Source: Euglena gracilis
Lineage: Eukaryota > Euglenida > Euglenophyceae > Euglenales
Direction: 5' to 3'
DNA length: 64,000 bases
Assembly: GCA_039621445.1 (NCBI GenBank)
Contig: CP154956.1
Location: 85,184,474 to 85,248,473 of the forward strand
The notes under the pieces are model-generated. The model was not told the DNA's origin, ran no database searches, and saw nothing but the letters and a program-made list of their open reading frames with translations. This document shows positions 30,792-41,710 of this stretch, in pieces; positions within the stretch are counted from its first letter, which is position 1; each line of letters opens with the position of its first letter. Made by a program: the position numbers and the translations under genes.

Positions 30792-31410
30792 ACCCCTGTA
30801 TGGTGGCCCATGCACCGCACATGGTACACCGAGAGGCATTTTTGGCGCCGGTAGGCTGCCTCGGTGACCCCGTCAAGGTTGCGTGCTGGACAGGTGCAGG
30901 TATCATATAATGGTCTCAGAATGTTCAGGGCGTTCAAAGCAGCGACTTGTGCTGTGCACCCTCACCGAACGCGACGAAGGAAGATGGAGGGAGGGAGCGA
31001 GGAGTGCACAGCACAAGCCGCTGCTTGCCTGTGGCTGGGCTGCGCCCGCACCGTCCTTCGCGCTGGGTCATGTGGTGGTGGTTTGGGGGGTGGCTGGTCA
31101 CGAACAGACCCCAATGGGGTCCTCGAACAGGCTGGCCTCCTCTCCACCATGGAACAAAGGTAGAGGGTCTTTCTGTGCCTGATTTTGGGGCCCCACACCC
31201 CGGTGTAGTGCCCCATGCACCGCACATGGCGCACAGAGCGGCACGTGGTGCACCGGTAGACCGCTTTGCATGCCATGGCCAGGTTGCAGGTTGGACACAA
31301 ACTTCCGTCGTGAAGTGGACGGAGGATGCTCAGGGCGTGGAGAGCAGCGTCTTGTGCTGTGCACTCCTCTTCCCCCCCCCCCTCCACCGTCCTTCGTCGG
31401 TTTCGGTGAG
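30792..31410 (-). repeat. E-type terminal repeats and internal complementary region
   Basis: A direct repeat pair (30792-30955 and 31192-31362; shared CCATGCACCGCACATGG and TTGTGCTGTGCA) diverges considerably. In addition 30961-31024 is the inverted copy of 31344-31410 (CTCACCGAA...GTGCACAGCACAAG). The second pattern is the terminus plus internal-complement design of DIRS elements. Confidence 0.65.
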
Positions 31411-32744
31411 GGGGGACGTCGGGCTGTGCCCAACAAAAGCCCCTGCTTTCCTGAGTGCAGCAGGTACCCCCTTGAGCACCTTCACCCAATTCACACGGTT
31501 GTGCAACATTAGGTAGTACTGGTCAAGGGTCTGCTGCGTTTTCCAGCGCCCCCGCCCCTGGAACAAATTTTTGGGGACCCCTTGGCTCATCAAATGGGTG
31601 GCTGTTGCCGCCCGTAAAGAATGGGCTTTAAAAACGTTTGTGTCCACCCCCCCTTTTCCATCAGGAGGACCACCTTCTTTGCAATCCTTTATGAACCCAA
31701 ACAAAGTCCTGGCTCTTTTTCGTGGCGAAATATAAACAAATTGGGGAAATCCTTTTGCTAAAAAAAGTATTTGACCAGATTTTGCCACACACGGTTCGGG
31801 ACGTTAAAAGTCTCCAAAAAACCGTTCAAACCGTTCAAACCGTTCAAAGGCGTGCAACGAACATAATACTGGTCATAGAAAACGAACAGTCCCCAAACTA
31901 ATGCTGCGCAATCAAAACTTCTTATCATTGTTGTCAAACGAACTTGAAGAATCAACAATGATACATCAGGCACACCTGGAGAAGCATCATCAACAGTGGG
32001 GAAAGCCAAATCCAGACGAGGTTGGATCTCAAAAATCACTGGGTATTTGCCCTTTTTTGTGGCCTGCTGCAATATTCTTTTTCTCTGCCTGAGCAACACC
32101 ACCCCCCTGGGGTTGGAAGATGCCTGTAGGGCATCTTCAATCCAAGAAATTCTGGTGGACAGGGGGATGTCATGTTGGCTTTCTAGCTGTCTAATTTCTT
32201 TGGGGATCTGCGGCAGGCTGAGAACATTCATCCTTGAACAACAGTGAAAATGGTTGCCCAGTGTGGTGGTGGCAATTTTTGCCCGTCTGTGTTTCTGAAA
32301 ATTGCCTCCCCATTGTTTATCAGTGGCTTTTGGACCTGCGGTGAAATCAATGTCCTCCACCAATGTTGGGCTGGCCACATTGGTAGACAGACCAGGGCCC
32401 TGGCCTGATCCTGTTAAATTGTTTGCAGTGTCCTGCTGATTACGTCCCAGGGGGGGTTGACCCAACTGAAAAACTTCCCCCAGTTCAGGTCCTATGCATT
32501 GCCCAGTGACTGGGGGTCCACCCTCCAGGAAGCGTATTTCTGGCACTTGTGATTCTGATGGTCGGCAAAAAGGTCCACCTGTGGCTGGCACCTGAAATGT
32601 TTCAGCACCTGCTGAAAAATCTGGTCCAAAGCGTAATTCTTTGGATCTGGGTGTCTGGACAGCCAGTGTGCCCGAATGTTTGTCTGTCCTGCAATGTGAC
32701 ATCCGTGAATATATTCCCGGAGTGTAATGTTTGGTTCTGGGCAT
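31330..32744 (-). pseudogene. Element E tyrosine recombinase
   Basis: Two frames, 31758-32744 and 31330-31788, meet near 31760. The first has the N-terminal part (RISWIEDALQASSNPRGVVL). The second has KAHSLRAATATHLMSQGV (HxxR box), GRWKTQQTLDQYYL (Tyr region) and a tail in the terminal repeat (SAQHKTLL). A triple repeat ACCGTTCAA near 31825-31850 sits close to the break. It is broken by at least one frameshift. Confidence 0.6.
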
Positions 32745-33097
32745 TTATTCGCTGGTTCAGGCTGTGCACATTGGACCCTTTTTTTCAACACCACATTGTG
32801 CTTGAGGCATATGTCTGGATGGTCAGTTCGCAGTCGTTTGGCAGGTATGGAGCCAGAAATTGAACCCCCTTGGCGCTTGCCAAAGCTTTCAGGGTAGTGA
32901 TGTGCAGTTTTTTTCTCTCTTTTTGTCCACATCTGTGCGCTGGTCTGAAGTTCTTTGCCATCTTGGGTCAAAACTGCTCCCCATCCCTTGTTGCTGGCAT
33001 CTGTTGTGATGGTGAATCGCAGCTGTGTGTTGGGCCTGAATCGTCTGGGTACTGGATGCTGTGTCGCCTGGATGACCTGCTGCAGCAGGTCCTTCAC
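32492..33097 (-). pseudogene. Element E RNase H domain and start of methyltransferase-like region
   Basis: FTITTDASNKGWGAVLTQDG is the first RNase H Asp motif. GQTNIRAHWLSRH is the late motif. QVDLFADHQNHKCQKYASW is the block that precedes the methyltransferase-like domain in the other elements. It lacks the N-terminal polymerase. Confidence 0.65.
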
Positions 33098-33540
33098 TGC
33101 TGGTGTTTTTTTCCCTGACCAGGTTCCAACATTTGTGCTTGCTCCAAAAACCCAGTTTGTGAAAATTGGCTGTGACCCCCTTGGCAGCTTGTTTCATCAG
33201 TTGAGCTGGCAGACCCTGCAAAGCAACGTTTCTGTGACATTTACTCGTACTCCCTCGAGGCAAGCCGACCAGGGAGGAAGAGACACGGAGGGCGAAGCAC
33301 AAAGACATTGTGAGGCCATGCCTTGCTCGCCGGCGGTTTGTTGTGATTGTTTTGGCGCGGTGGGTTAGGAGTCCGCGCTTAGTTCCGCCTCGCCGGAGTT
33401 GGCTGCTGATGCTTCTCCGACGTGACGACGTGGCTTCTGTCCCCTGGGGGGTCCCCCCCCCTCTCCACCCCCTGGCCCCCATCTTCTGACCGAGGGCGTT
33501 TGAACACAAATTTTTTGACATGGGTGGGGGGGGGTGGGGC

Positions 33541-34134
33541 TCACAATGTCTTTGTGCTTCGCCCTCTGTGTCCCTTCCTCCCTTGGTGTGCTTGCCTCGA
33601 GGGAGTACGAGACACCTCGGGCTCCGCACGTTGCCATTGTGAGGCCAGATTGTGCACTGATAAAAGGGGGGCCAGGGCATTCTCCAAAGAATCTTGGGCA
33701 CCAAGTCTTTGATAATGGGCTGTGAAAGCCTCCACCCCCTTCCACTTACCAATTTCACACAGTTTTTCGGCCGAAAGGCCCATTTTTTTGAGCAAACCAA
33801 CCCATGCCCCTCTGGTGGAGTGTGGTCCCCAAACCTGGGGGGTGACCCCATGTTGGGCTAAAAATGCTTTTGTAATGGAAGCAACTGTATCAACACTTAC
33901 GGCTTTATAGGGGGGTTTTGACGAATTAAAAGGGGGCCCCCAGGTTTCACAAAGAAACGTGTTGCTGCCACATAAGACATGCAACTCCCTGGTGGCATTT
34001 TGTGGGAAGGGTCTTCCTTCCCATGTGTCCAGCAGAATTTTGATTTCCTTTAGTTGGGTTTTTATTTCTGGTGAAATGTGATGTTTTGAGTCCCAGGGCT
34101 GTGGAGTGTTTCGCCATAAAATTGGGCAGGGCAT
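33541..34134 (-). pseudogene. Element F RNase H/recombinase fusion across deletion
   Basis: The frame begins in RNase H-proximal sequence (KEIKILLDTWEGRPFPQNAT) and crosses the deletion. It continues as the recombinase with GPHSTRGAWVGLLKK (HxxR), EAFTAHYQRL (Tyr) and the tail encoded by the internal complementary region. The box I arginine region is deleted. Confidence 0.7.
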
Positions 34135-35012
34135 CCATAAAAGCCCTGAGGAAGGGCAGGGCCATCAGGTTGGACCTTATTTGTCCCAAAATGGCAGCCA
34201 GCTGCCTTTTTGGCATGAAGTCCTTTTTTACAATTTTTACCAGCACCTTTTTGATGGTCTTGGCTTTTTGGGGGGGTACTTGTAACTTTCCTTCTTGGAA
34301 GTTTAGCTGAAACGCCAGGTGGTTTACAATCTGGGTGGGTTCCAGGGTTGACTTTTTTACATTGATTTTGAACCCTGATTTTAATAAATCCATGACGACT
34401 GTGTTCAGGTGATTTTGTACGCTGTTTCTGGTGGGGGCCACCATCCAAATGTCGTCCAGGTAAATGAATACCTGGATGCTCCTTTTCCTCCACAACTTTT
34501 CGAATGCTTTCATGACCCCCATGAAAATTTGGGGCATTATGTTCAGGCCAAAGCAGCCTGCTTGGAACTCCCAAGTTTGCCCCCCTACCTGATGCCTCAA
34601 AAATGGCCTTAGGGCCTGGCTCACTGGTATGTGAAAATAGGCATCCTTTAAGTCTATTTTGGCTGCCCACTGGCCTTTTTCCAGAATTGGAAAGATGTGC
34701 TGGATGTGATCCAGATTGAAAGATTTTACCTGGAACTCCTGGTTTAGTTCCCTGCAGTCGCTTATGAATCTCCAATTTGTTCCCCCCCTCTGGTTTTGAA
34801 ATTAGAAACCAGGGAATTAGATGTTTGGTTCCTGTATCCTGAACCCGCTTTATGGACCCAGATTTTTCGTAATACAACAGGATTTTTTCTGCTTGGGTCA
34901 GGTTTAGATTTGCCCTGCATTTTTTGTGGGTGGACACCTTTGGGTTTTTGTCCCAGGGGGGTTGGATGCCATCTTTGATTAGTTGGCAGGTTGCTGGGGG
35001 GGGGGGGGGCAT
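33947..35012 (-). pseudogene. Element F reverse transcriptase, broken frames
   Basis: Pieces include AEKILLYYEKSGSIKRVQD and LIPWFLISKPEGG (up to 35012), then QVGGQTWEFQAGCFGLNIM and VFIYLDDIWMVA (33947-34624). In YLDDIWMVA the strand after YLDD is altered from ILLVA. Frame changes occur between 34624 and 34790 and at a C run near 35000. Confidence 0.7.
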
Positions 35013-35455
35013 TTTTGTTCCACCATTTTAGGATTTTTTGAAGTCTCTGGTGCAGGAAGGTGTTTCCCCACTTTTCCTCCATGGAAGTTACTTCTCCCAG
35101 CGAGTGTTTTTGTGGGGTTGTGGACTGGGTTGATGACCATTTTCCATCCCATGGACATTTTGGGATAAATGCTCTGACCTGCTGATGGGTGGTTGGGAAT
35201 AATGCAACCCCTGGGTTTACAGGAGGTTGTTGAAAAACTGCAGGGGGGGTGTGCATGCATCTCTCACACTCTCTATGGTCCTCCACTCTGATCTTGTTGT
35301 TGGTAGACATACCATAGGGGGGCCTCTGTGGGTCCCCCCCCCCCTTGGGTTGACCTTCACCTGCCATGGGCAAAACAAAAAGATTTGACAGGGGGCCACT
35401 CTGGGTCCCCTGTCCTCCTCCACAAGGTCCACTGTGGGTACCTTGTCCCCCTTGT

Positions 35456-36187
35456 TCAAGGAAAGGGCCTCTGTGGGTCCCTTTGGAGGTCTTCCTGGGG
35501 CTGGGCCATGCAGTAAGTTCCTTTCGGGCTGTAGCTGGTTAGCTTCTTGCCCCCAGGGCCCGTAAATTGATGCCCCCAGTGGGCTTGAAATTGTTGGCCG
35601 TAATGGCCTTGGCCCCCATGGCCTGGTTTGGCTTGATTTGATGTGGGTCTCCAGCTGCATGTGAAGTCTTGGGGGGCCTCTGTGGGCCCCCCCCTTTCCC
35701 CTTTGAGGGAGGGGTTGATAATGAGAGACATTTTGGGGGTTTTAAACAGACCTTTTTTGCCCCGTCCAGTGGGCATGTGCTTGCAGAATTGTCCTCCAAG
35801 GACTGGCCGATGTTGTCCCCCTTGGCCCACATTCCATCTCCCCGTACGGGGGTTTTGAATTGCTGGGGACTTTGGTGGATGACCACCTTGGGGCCTCCAT
35901 TGCTGCCCCTTGTGGGGGACAGGACCCAACTTCTGGTAGAATGGGCTTGATATTGGTTTTCTCTTTGGTTTCTTGGCCACCAATTGCCAAGGGCTGTGGC
36001 TGTCCCTTTTTGGGGTTGAGGAATGTTCTGAAAAGGAAATTTTATTTTGGGGGAAAGCCACGGATTTCCAGATGGAGGCCGCACCGGCAGGGTCTTCAGC
36101 GGTATCTTCTCGGGCACGGTGTTGTCCAGCTGTTGCTTCTGAGCTCGTAGGCCTTTCATAGTTCAGTCTTTTCAAATTCCAATTCAA
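35456..36187 (-). CDS. Element F Gag-like protein, fragment
   Basis: About 243 codons in the Gag position. It keeps the SPWQLVAKKPKRK segment that matches GPWQTVGKKPRRQ in element A and GPWTTVARRPRRQ in B. It is rich in Gly, Pro, Lys and Gln. The downstream Gag/Pol border is frameshifted. Confidence 0.5.
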   Translation of the reverse strand: MNWNLKRLNYERPTSSEATAGQHRAREDTAEDPAGAASIWKSVAFPQNKISFSEHSSTPKRDSHSPWQLVAKKPKRKPISSPFYQKLGPVPHKGQQWRPQGGHPPKSPAIQNPRTGRWNVGQGGQHRPVLGGQFCKHMPTGRGKKGLFKTPKMSLIINPSLKGERGGPTEAPQDFTCSWRPTSNQAKPGHGGQGHYGQQFQAHWGHQFTGPGGKKLTSYSPKGTYCMAQPQEDLQRDPQRPFP

Positions 36188-36564
36188 CTTGATATTTCGG
36201 TCTTGACCACAGCTTCAATGCTAAATTCCTGGTGTAGATGCTGTTCTCAACGAGGGAGTCGGTTAACCTTGCCGTCAGGAAGAACACCTTCTCCAATACG
36301 TATTATTTTTTTCCAAACTTGACCAAACGTTGAATAGGTCCTCTCTGAATATTCTGCTGTCTTGACTTCTTCTCTTGGTTCGACTTCGTGCGTAGATTTT
36401 ATTCCTTTCTTCTGTGTGTCGAAGGGAAATTTAGGAATCAGCCAACTCCGGCGAAAAAGGCACTAAGCGCGGACTCCTAACCCACCGCGCCAAAAACAAT
36501 CACAACAAACCGCCGGCGAGCAAGGCATGGCCTCACAGTGGCAAAGTTCGGCGCCCGAGGTGTC

Positions 36565-36705
36565 CGCGGCCGTCACTGGGGGGGGCAGGTGGTTGGGCTG
36601 GGAAATTTCTGAATGGGAGTCTTGGGGGAAGAACGGCCACGGTTTGCCACGTGTCGACCGTATCCCCAAGCACTCCAGCTGCTGCGGCCTGCTCTCTTAC
36701 TCCCC
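36565..36705 (-). mobile_element. B-type Gag fragment next to element F
   Basis: GCGGCCGTCACTGGGGG ... GAACGGCCACGGTTTGCCAC matches the Gag N-terminal region of B at 23275-23400. F therefore inserted into, or was joined to, another A/B-type copy of which only this piece remains. Confidence 0.6.
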
Positions 36706-37155
36706 AAAAACGTGAACCCCACCTAGTCCGATGCCCTGGCCTTTAGCCGAAGGCTTGCTTCTCCTCCGCCCCTTGATCTTTTGAAAAAATCTTCCGAGGA
36801 TCAGAGAATGTATTTGGGTGTACACCAGCCCCCCCAGCCAGAAGGACCAGGTTGGATCGAAACATTTTTCAAGCCCAGAAAAAAGCTGAAAATGCTCCAA
36901 ACCTTTTGGTGCACACTGCGGAAACAGATGATTTGGAGCATTTAAATGGATAGGCATGTATAAGAAGTCTTTGGCCAGACCCACAGACTCCACAGCATGC
37001 TTGTGCTTACCGACCGGGGGGGGAGGGGGGGGGGGTGGGTGCTATAGGGTGCCTGCCCCTAGCAGGCACACCCCCCCCCGGGGGGGGGATAGGGGTCCGG
37101 GCCGGACCCAGAAAATTTTCATTGAAAATGGCCTTTTCCGGGCCCCCGGCGCCTT
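36706..37155. other. Non-coding spacer between F and A
   Basis: It holds a G-run block and one copy of the palindrome GTGCCTGCCCCTAGCAGGCAC-type hairpin (37047-37068). The same hairpin recurs to the right of element A. Confidence 0.5.
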
Positions 37156-37223
37156 TCGTACTCCCTCGAGGCAAGCCGACAAGGGAGGAAGGGACACCGA
37201 GGGCGAAGCACAAAGACATTGTG

Positions 37224-37315
37224 AGGCCATGCCTTGCTCGCCGGCGGTTTGTTGTGATTGTTTGGTCTGCTGGGTTAGGCGTCTCCCCTTAGTGCCGCCT
37301 CGCCGGAGTTGGCTG
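37224..37315 (-). repeat. Element A inverted terminal repeat, left
   Basis: GCCATGCCTTGCTCGCCGGC ... GCCGGAGTTGGCTG is the reverse complement of 41614-41710 with a few differences. Confidence 0.85.
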
Positions 37316-38318
37316 CGTTGTCTCCGACGTGGCGACCATGGCGCTGTATCTTGGCCTGGGGAGTTCCCCCCCACCTCCCCCCCCCCTGGCCCCCATCTTC
37401 TGACCGAGGGCGTTTGAAGACAAATTTTTGTATATGGGTGGGGGGGTCGGGCTCACAATGTCTTTGTGCTTCGCCCTCGGTGTCCCTTCCTCCCTTGTCG
37501 GCTTGCCTCGAGGGAGTACGAGACACCTCGGGCTCCGCACTTTGCCATTGTGAGGCCAGATTGTGCACTGAAAAAAGGGGGGCCAGGGCAGTCTCCAAAG
37601 AACCTTGGGCACCCAGTCTTTGATAATGGGCTGTGAAAGCCTCCACCCCCTTCCACTGACCAATTTCACAAACTTCTTGGGCAGAAAGGCCCAATTTTTT
37701 GAGCAAACCAACACCTGCCCCTCTGGTGGAGTGGGGTCCCCAAACCTGGGGGGGTACCCCCTGTTTGGTCAAAAATTCTTTGGTGATAGAAGCAATGGTA
37801 TCTGCCTTAATGGCTTTGTAGGGGGGTTTTAACGTAATTAAAAGGGGGCCCCCAGGTTTCATAAAGAAACGTGTTGCTGCCACATAAGACATCATTAAAT
37901 GAAAGGGACTGATTTGGGGGCACTGGGGAATGGAGACAACTCGCTCCCACTTATGCAGTTTTTGACCTTTACGCTTAATTTTGATGTAGGGTGCCCCCCC
38001 CAGCACACTGGTGGTTCCTTGGGCCTGTGCCAAATCTGAACTTCTGTATAAACAGAGGATTCGTGAACAGAAAATGAGTTGTGTACGCAATGCACATAAA
38101 TCAGAGGGCAGGGGGGACTGTGCTAGCCCCAGGAGGATTGGGAGGGGATCCCAGAATGCACCATATTTCTCCAGGTTTTGGTTCCAAAGTCTTTTATAAG
38201 GTGCCAACATGGCATGGAACCTCAGGCCTCCAAAGCCAGGGATCAAGAGCATAGCACTGTATGCATTGTGTGCTTGGGCCTTTGAAAACTGAAACATTTG
38301 AATTAAAGCGTCAACCAC
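37275..38318 (-). CDS. Element A tyrosine recombinase
   Basis: This 347-codon frame carries the catalytic boxes: LCLYRSSDLAQ (box I Arg), GPHSTRGAGVGLLKKLGL (HxxR), GQWKGVEAF and TAHYQRL (Tyr nucleophile). The N-terminal continuation (HDLLRKILEGKQVQNSTVND and on) lies in another frame upstream. It is separated by a run of nine G at 38338-38346, where eight would keep the frame. The C-terminal 40 residues are encoded by the internal complementary region. Its role is integration of the circular cDNA. Confidence 0.82.
   Translation of the reverse strand: MVDALIQMFQFSKAQAHNAYSAMLLIPGFGGLRFHAMLAPYKRLWNQNLEKYGAFWDPLPILLGLAQSPLPSDLCALRTQLIFCSRILCLYRSSDLAQAQGTTSVLGGAPYIKIKRKGQKLHKWERVVSIPQCPQISPFHLMMSYVAATRFFMKPGGPLLITLKPPYKAIKADTIASITKEFLTKQGVPPQVWGPHSTRGAGVGLLKKLGLSAQEVCEIGQWKGVEAFTAHYQRLGAQGSLETALAPLFSVHNLASQWQSAEPEVSRTPSRQADKGGRDTEGEAQRHCEPDPPTHIQKFVFKRPRSEDGGQGGGRWGGTPQAKIQRHGRHVGDNAANSGEAALRGDA
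37452..37558 (-). repeat. Internal complementary region of element A
   Basis: 37452-37520 complements the left terminus (37156-37226). 37521-37558 complements the right terminus (41701-41738). They meet at GAGTACGAGACACC. Confidence 0.9.
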
Positions 38319-38402
38319 TTGGTCAGTGGTGGCTTCAGGGGGGGGGTACCCCCATTCTCTCCAAAGTTACCCATAAAAGCGTAAAAGCGCTTTGATAACG
38401 CT

Positions 38403-40330
38403 TTAAACTGGGGTTTCTGCCCAGGAAATCGTTAACCGTCGAATTTTGTACTTGCTTCCCTTCCAAAATTTTCCTGAGCAAATCATGCAAAGCAGGGGCC
38501 ACCTGGGGGGTGGCATTTTTTCCCCCCTGCAGTTGGTGAACATACCCATGTAGTGTTTGATTTTCAGCCAGCGGGTCCCTGGTACTTTCATTTTTATTAA
38601 CTGGGGCCACCATGTGGCTGAATCCCAGTAGGGGGTGACCATCAAAACTTTGGCTTGTGGAAACATTTTTAATCTGGGGAGAAATTTTTGAATTACAGAC
38701 CAGGGGGGGTTTGCATAAAGTCCCCCCATGTTGTCCAGTGGGCATTGCAATGCATCCACTGCTGTGGCTTCCCAGTGGGGCCACCTGGCCACAAATTGTG
38801 GCAGTTTTTTGTTGCCTGGTGAGGCAAAAAGGTCTGTTTTCAGGTTTATGTAATTTTTGAACTGCTGCCTCAGCCACTGAAAAAGTTGGGGGTCCAGGGA
38901 ATAATCCCCCCTGTCCATTTCCCACCTGCTTATGGGATCTGCCAGGCATTCCTTTGAAGGGACCCACTTTACTTGTAGGTTTATGTTGTGCTCCATGCAC
39001 CATTTGAAAAAGGGTCTTAGCATGGAATTGAAGGGGTCTTTTCTGCCCCCCCCCTTTTGTTAAGTAATAGTAAATTACTTGATTGTCCACTGACAGGGAC
39101 ACAGTTTCTCCTGGTTTGCTTAGGCTTTGTACTGTGCTTATTGCTGCACTTAATTCTTTGACGTTTATGTGCAAAATGGAGTTTTCCCTCCAAAATTCCT
39201 GCACCATTTTGCCTGTTCGAATGTCCAGCCCCCCCCAGGCATGGGTGCTGCTGTCTGAGTGCAGCTCTCTGGTTGCACTTTGGGGGAAGGGTCTGCCCCC
39301 CCAGGTGTCCAGCAGAATTTTTATTTCCCTTAATTGATCCTTTATCCTTTGGGAAATGGGGTGTTTTGAGTCCCAGGGGGCTGTGGAATTTTCCACCAAA
39401 AAATTTGCCAGGGCATCCGTAAAGGCCCTTAGAAAGGGCAGGGCCATTAGATTGCATCTGATTTGGCCCAAAATGGCAGCCAGTTGCCTTTTTGACATGT
39501 AATCTTTTTTCACCATTTTTCCCAGCTCCTTTTTTACTGTTTTTATTTTCTGGGGTGGCACCCGTAATTTTCCCTCTTGGAAGTTTAGTTGAAATCCAAG
39601 ATGATTTACGATTTGGCTGGGCTGGAGGGTGGACTTTTTCACATTGATTTTGAACCCTGATTTGATTAAATCCCTGACGACTGTGTTCAGGTGATTTTGT
39701 AAGATGTTTTGTGTTGGGGCCACCAGTAAAATGTCGTCCAGGTAAATAAATACCTGGATGCCCCTTTTTCTCCACAGCTTTTCGAATGTCTTCATTACTG
39801 ACATAAAAATTTGGGGCATTATATTTAGGCCAAAACAGCCTGCCTGGAATTCCCAGGTCTGCCCCCCCACCTGATGTCTTAGAAATGGCCTTAGGGCCTG
39901 GCTCACTGGTATGTGGAAGTAAGCATCCTTTAGGTCTATTTTGGATGCCCAGTGGCCTTTTTCCAACACTGGAAAAATGTGCTGGATGTGATCCAGCTTG
40001 AAAGGTTTCACTTGGAACCTTTGATTTATTTCCCTGCAATCGCTTATTAATCTCCATTTTGTCTGGCCCCCCTCTGGTTTTGAAATCAGAAACCAGGGGA
40101 TCAGGTGCTGGGTGGTTGAATCCCTCACCCTCTTTACGGATCCAGATTTTTCGTAATCCAGCAGTATTTTTTCTGCTTGGGGTAGGTTCAAATTTGCTCT
40201 GATTTTTGGGTGGGTGGACAATTTTGGTGGGTTTACCCAAGGGGGTTGAATGCCATCCCTGATGAGTTGACATGTTGTTGGGGGGGCATTTTTTGTCCAC
40301 CATTTCAAGCTTTTTTGCAACCTTTGATGG
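38403..40330 (-). pseudogene. Element A reverse transcriptase, RNase H, methyltransferase-like
   Basis: The polymerase frame holds LIPWFLISKPEGG, KIDLKDAYFHIPVS, IYLDDILLVA, SDSSTHAWGG and VKELSAAIST. At 39046-39054 nine C stand where element B has eight. The frame leaves RNase H there and continues in the frame 38403-39023 (SKECLADPISRW, TDLFASPGNKK, LYANPPWSVI). Apart from that tract, all motifs are conserved with B. The polymerase frame is also open upstream through Gag to 41451, which is probably incidental. Confidence 0.8.
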
Positions 40331-41458
40331 AGGGGGGTGTCTCCCCATTTCTCCTCCATGGAATTTATTTCCTGGATAAGATGATTTTGGGGGGGCTGGG
40401 CTGGGGGTGTTGGACATTGCACCCTTAGGGCCCCTAGGGCTTGAGCCCTTGGAAAGGGAAAGTTTTCCTGGGGGGGTGTGCATGCACTCTCCTCTCTTCT
40501 CACTCTCTCTCTGGAGGATCTTGTTGTTGGAGTGCATACCATAGGGCTTACTGCCCCTGTTTTGCCTATCAGGCCTCCTTGATGATGATGGTGTTGGTAT
40601 CCATACCATAGGGGGGCCTCTGTGGGTCCCCCCCTTCTTGATTCCACTGGGGGATTTGAAGAATGATGAATAAATACTTGTGGGGGTCCTTCCCCTTCCC
40701 CCTGTTCCTCCTGGGGCTGGGCATGTGTTAAATACAAAGCCCCTGTGGGGCTGCCCTTTAGCTTCTGGGGGGCCTCTGGAGGTCCACCCCTTGTATGGCT
40801 GCCATAGCCCTTGGATTGGCCTTCTTGGCCCAAGCCCCTTTTGCTCTGGCCTCCATGGCCGGGGCTGTAAGTTCTGTCTTCTTGCCATGCCCAATTGAAA
40901 TCTGGGGGAGCCCTGTTGCTGGGCCTCCCCCCTCCCCCCTGGAATGGGGTTGTGGGCTGAATTTGAAAAAGATGGTTGGTACAGACCTCTTTTGCCCCTT
41001 CCTGTGGGCTGCCATAGCCCTTGGATTGGCCTTCTGCTCCAGACTGGGCCATCTGCTGGCTTCCCAATGTTGTACTGGCCCCCTTGTCCCTTATTCCATC
41101 TTGATGGGTTGGGGGCATTTGCTCTGTGGGCTGGGGCTTTTGCTCTCTGGGCTGGGTCTGCCAATTTTGAAGGTTTCCTGCACCCCAATTTGAAATGTAA
41201 TGGGTCTTGACCCTGGTTACCCAATGTCTTCCGTTGTCGTCTGGGCTTTTTGCCCACTGTCTGCCAGGGTCCATGGCCATCACTGTGTGTGGCTGTCTGC
41301 TGCTGAAAATTTTCTGCTGAGATGTGTGGGGGGGAAGTGATGGCCACGGTTCGCCACGTTGAAACCGCATCTCCAAGTTCTCCAGCTGGCGTTTCTTGTT
41401 CTGCACTGTGTTCAGGTTGTCGACTTGATAATTCCAACTTGTTCTCCACATTCCGCAT
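40330..41458 (-). CDS. Element A Gag
   Basis: It starts at ATG 41458 (MRNVENKLELSSRQ), aligned with the B start (MSNAVEKKLELYG). The conserved GDAVSTWRTVAI and DGHGPWQTVGKKPRRQR segments follow, then a Gly/Pro/Gln-rich region and a CMHTPP motif. Its frame differs from Pol at a run of six C (coding strand; 40332-40337). Element B has five at the matching point and is fused. Gag-Pol in A would need a frameshift or separate translation. The Gag frame itself stays open to 39017. Confidence 0.6.
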
Positions 41459-41613
41459 TGACTTCAAATGTCAAAGTTGAAATATTTTCTTGAATTTGAT
41501 ATTCTTCAGGTTCTACAGGTTCTGAATATTGATATTGTATTGTCTTGATCTCTTCCAACTCTGTTCTTTGAAAGTGTCTGTCTTCTTCCGTGTCGAAGGG
41601 CAAGATTAGGAAT

Positions 41614-41710
41614 CAGCCAACTCCGGCGAAGAAAGGCACTAAGGGGAGACGCCTAACCCAGCAGACCAAACAATCACAACAAACCGCCGGCGAGCAAGGC
41701 ATGGCCTCAC
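41614..41710 (-). repeat. Element A inverted terminal repeat, right
   Basis: It pairs with 37224-37315. The shared core is CAAACCGCCGGCGAGCAAGG. Confidence 0.85.

Larger units (their letters stand above)
30961..33244 (-). mobile_element. DIRS-like retrotransposon E, 5'-truncated
   Basis: Read on the minus strand, it has the RNase H domain, then a tyrosine recombinase, then the internal complementary region and terminus. Its reverse transcriptase and Gag are missing because element F begins at 33245. Its proteins differ clearly from the A/B and C types, so it is a third family. Confidence 0.65.
33245..36564 (-). mobile_element. DIRS-like retrotransposon F (A-type), internally deleted
   Basis: The left end TCGTACTCCCTCGAGGCAAG at 33245 and the right end GCGCCCGAGGTGTC at 36564 are the A-type termini. 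Inverted repeats (33310-33400 with 36430-36530) and the internal complementary region (33540-33646) are present. About 1.3 kb is missing relative to A: RNase H (NATRELH) joins the recombinase catalytic half (GSNTFLCETWGPPF). It is a deletion derivative with intact ends, so it could in principle be mobilised in trans. Confidence 0.8.
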
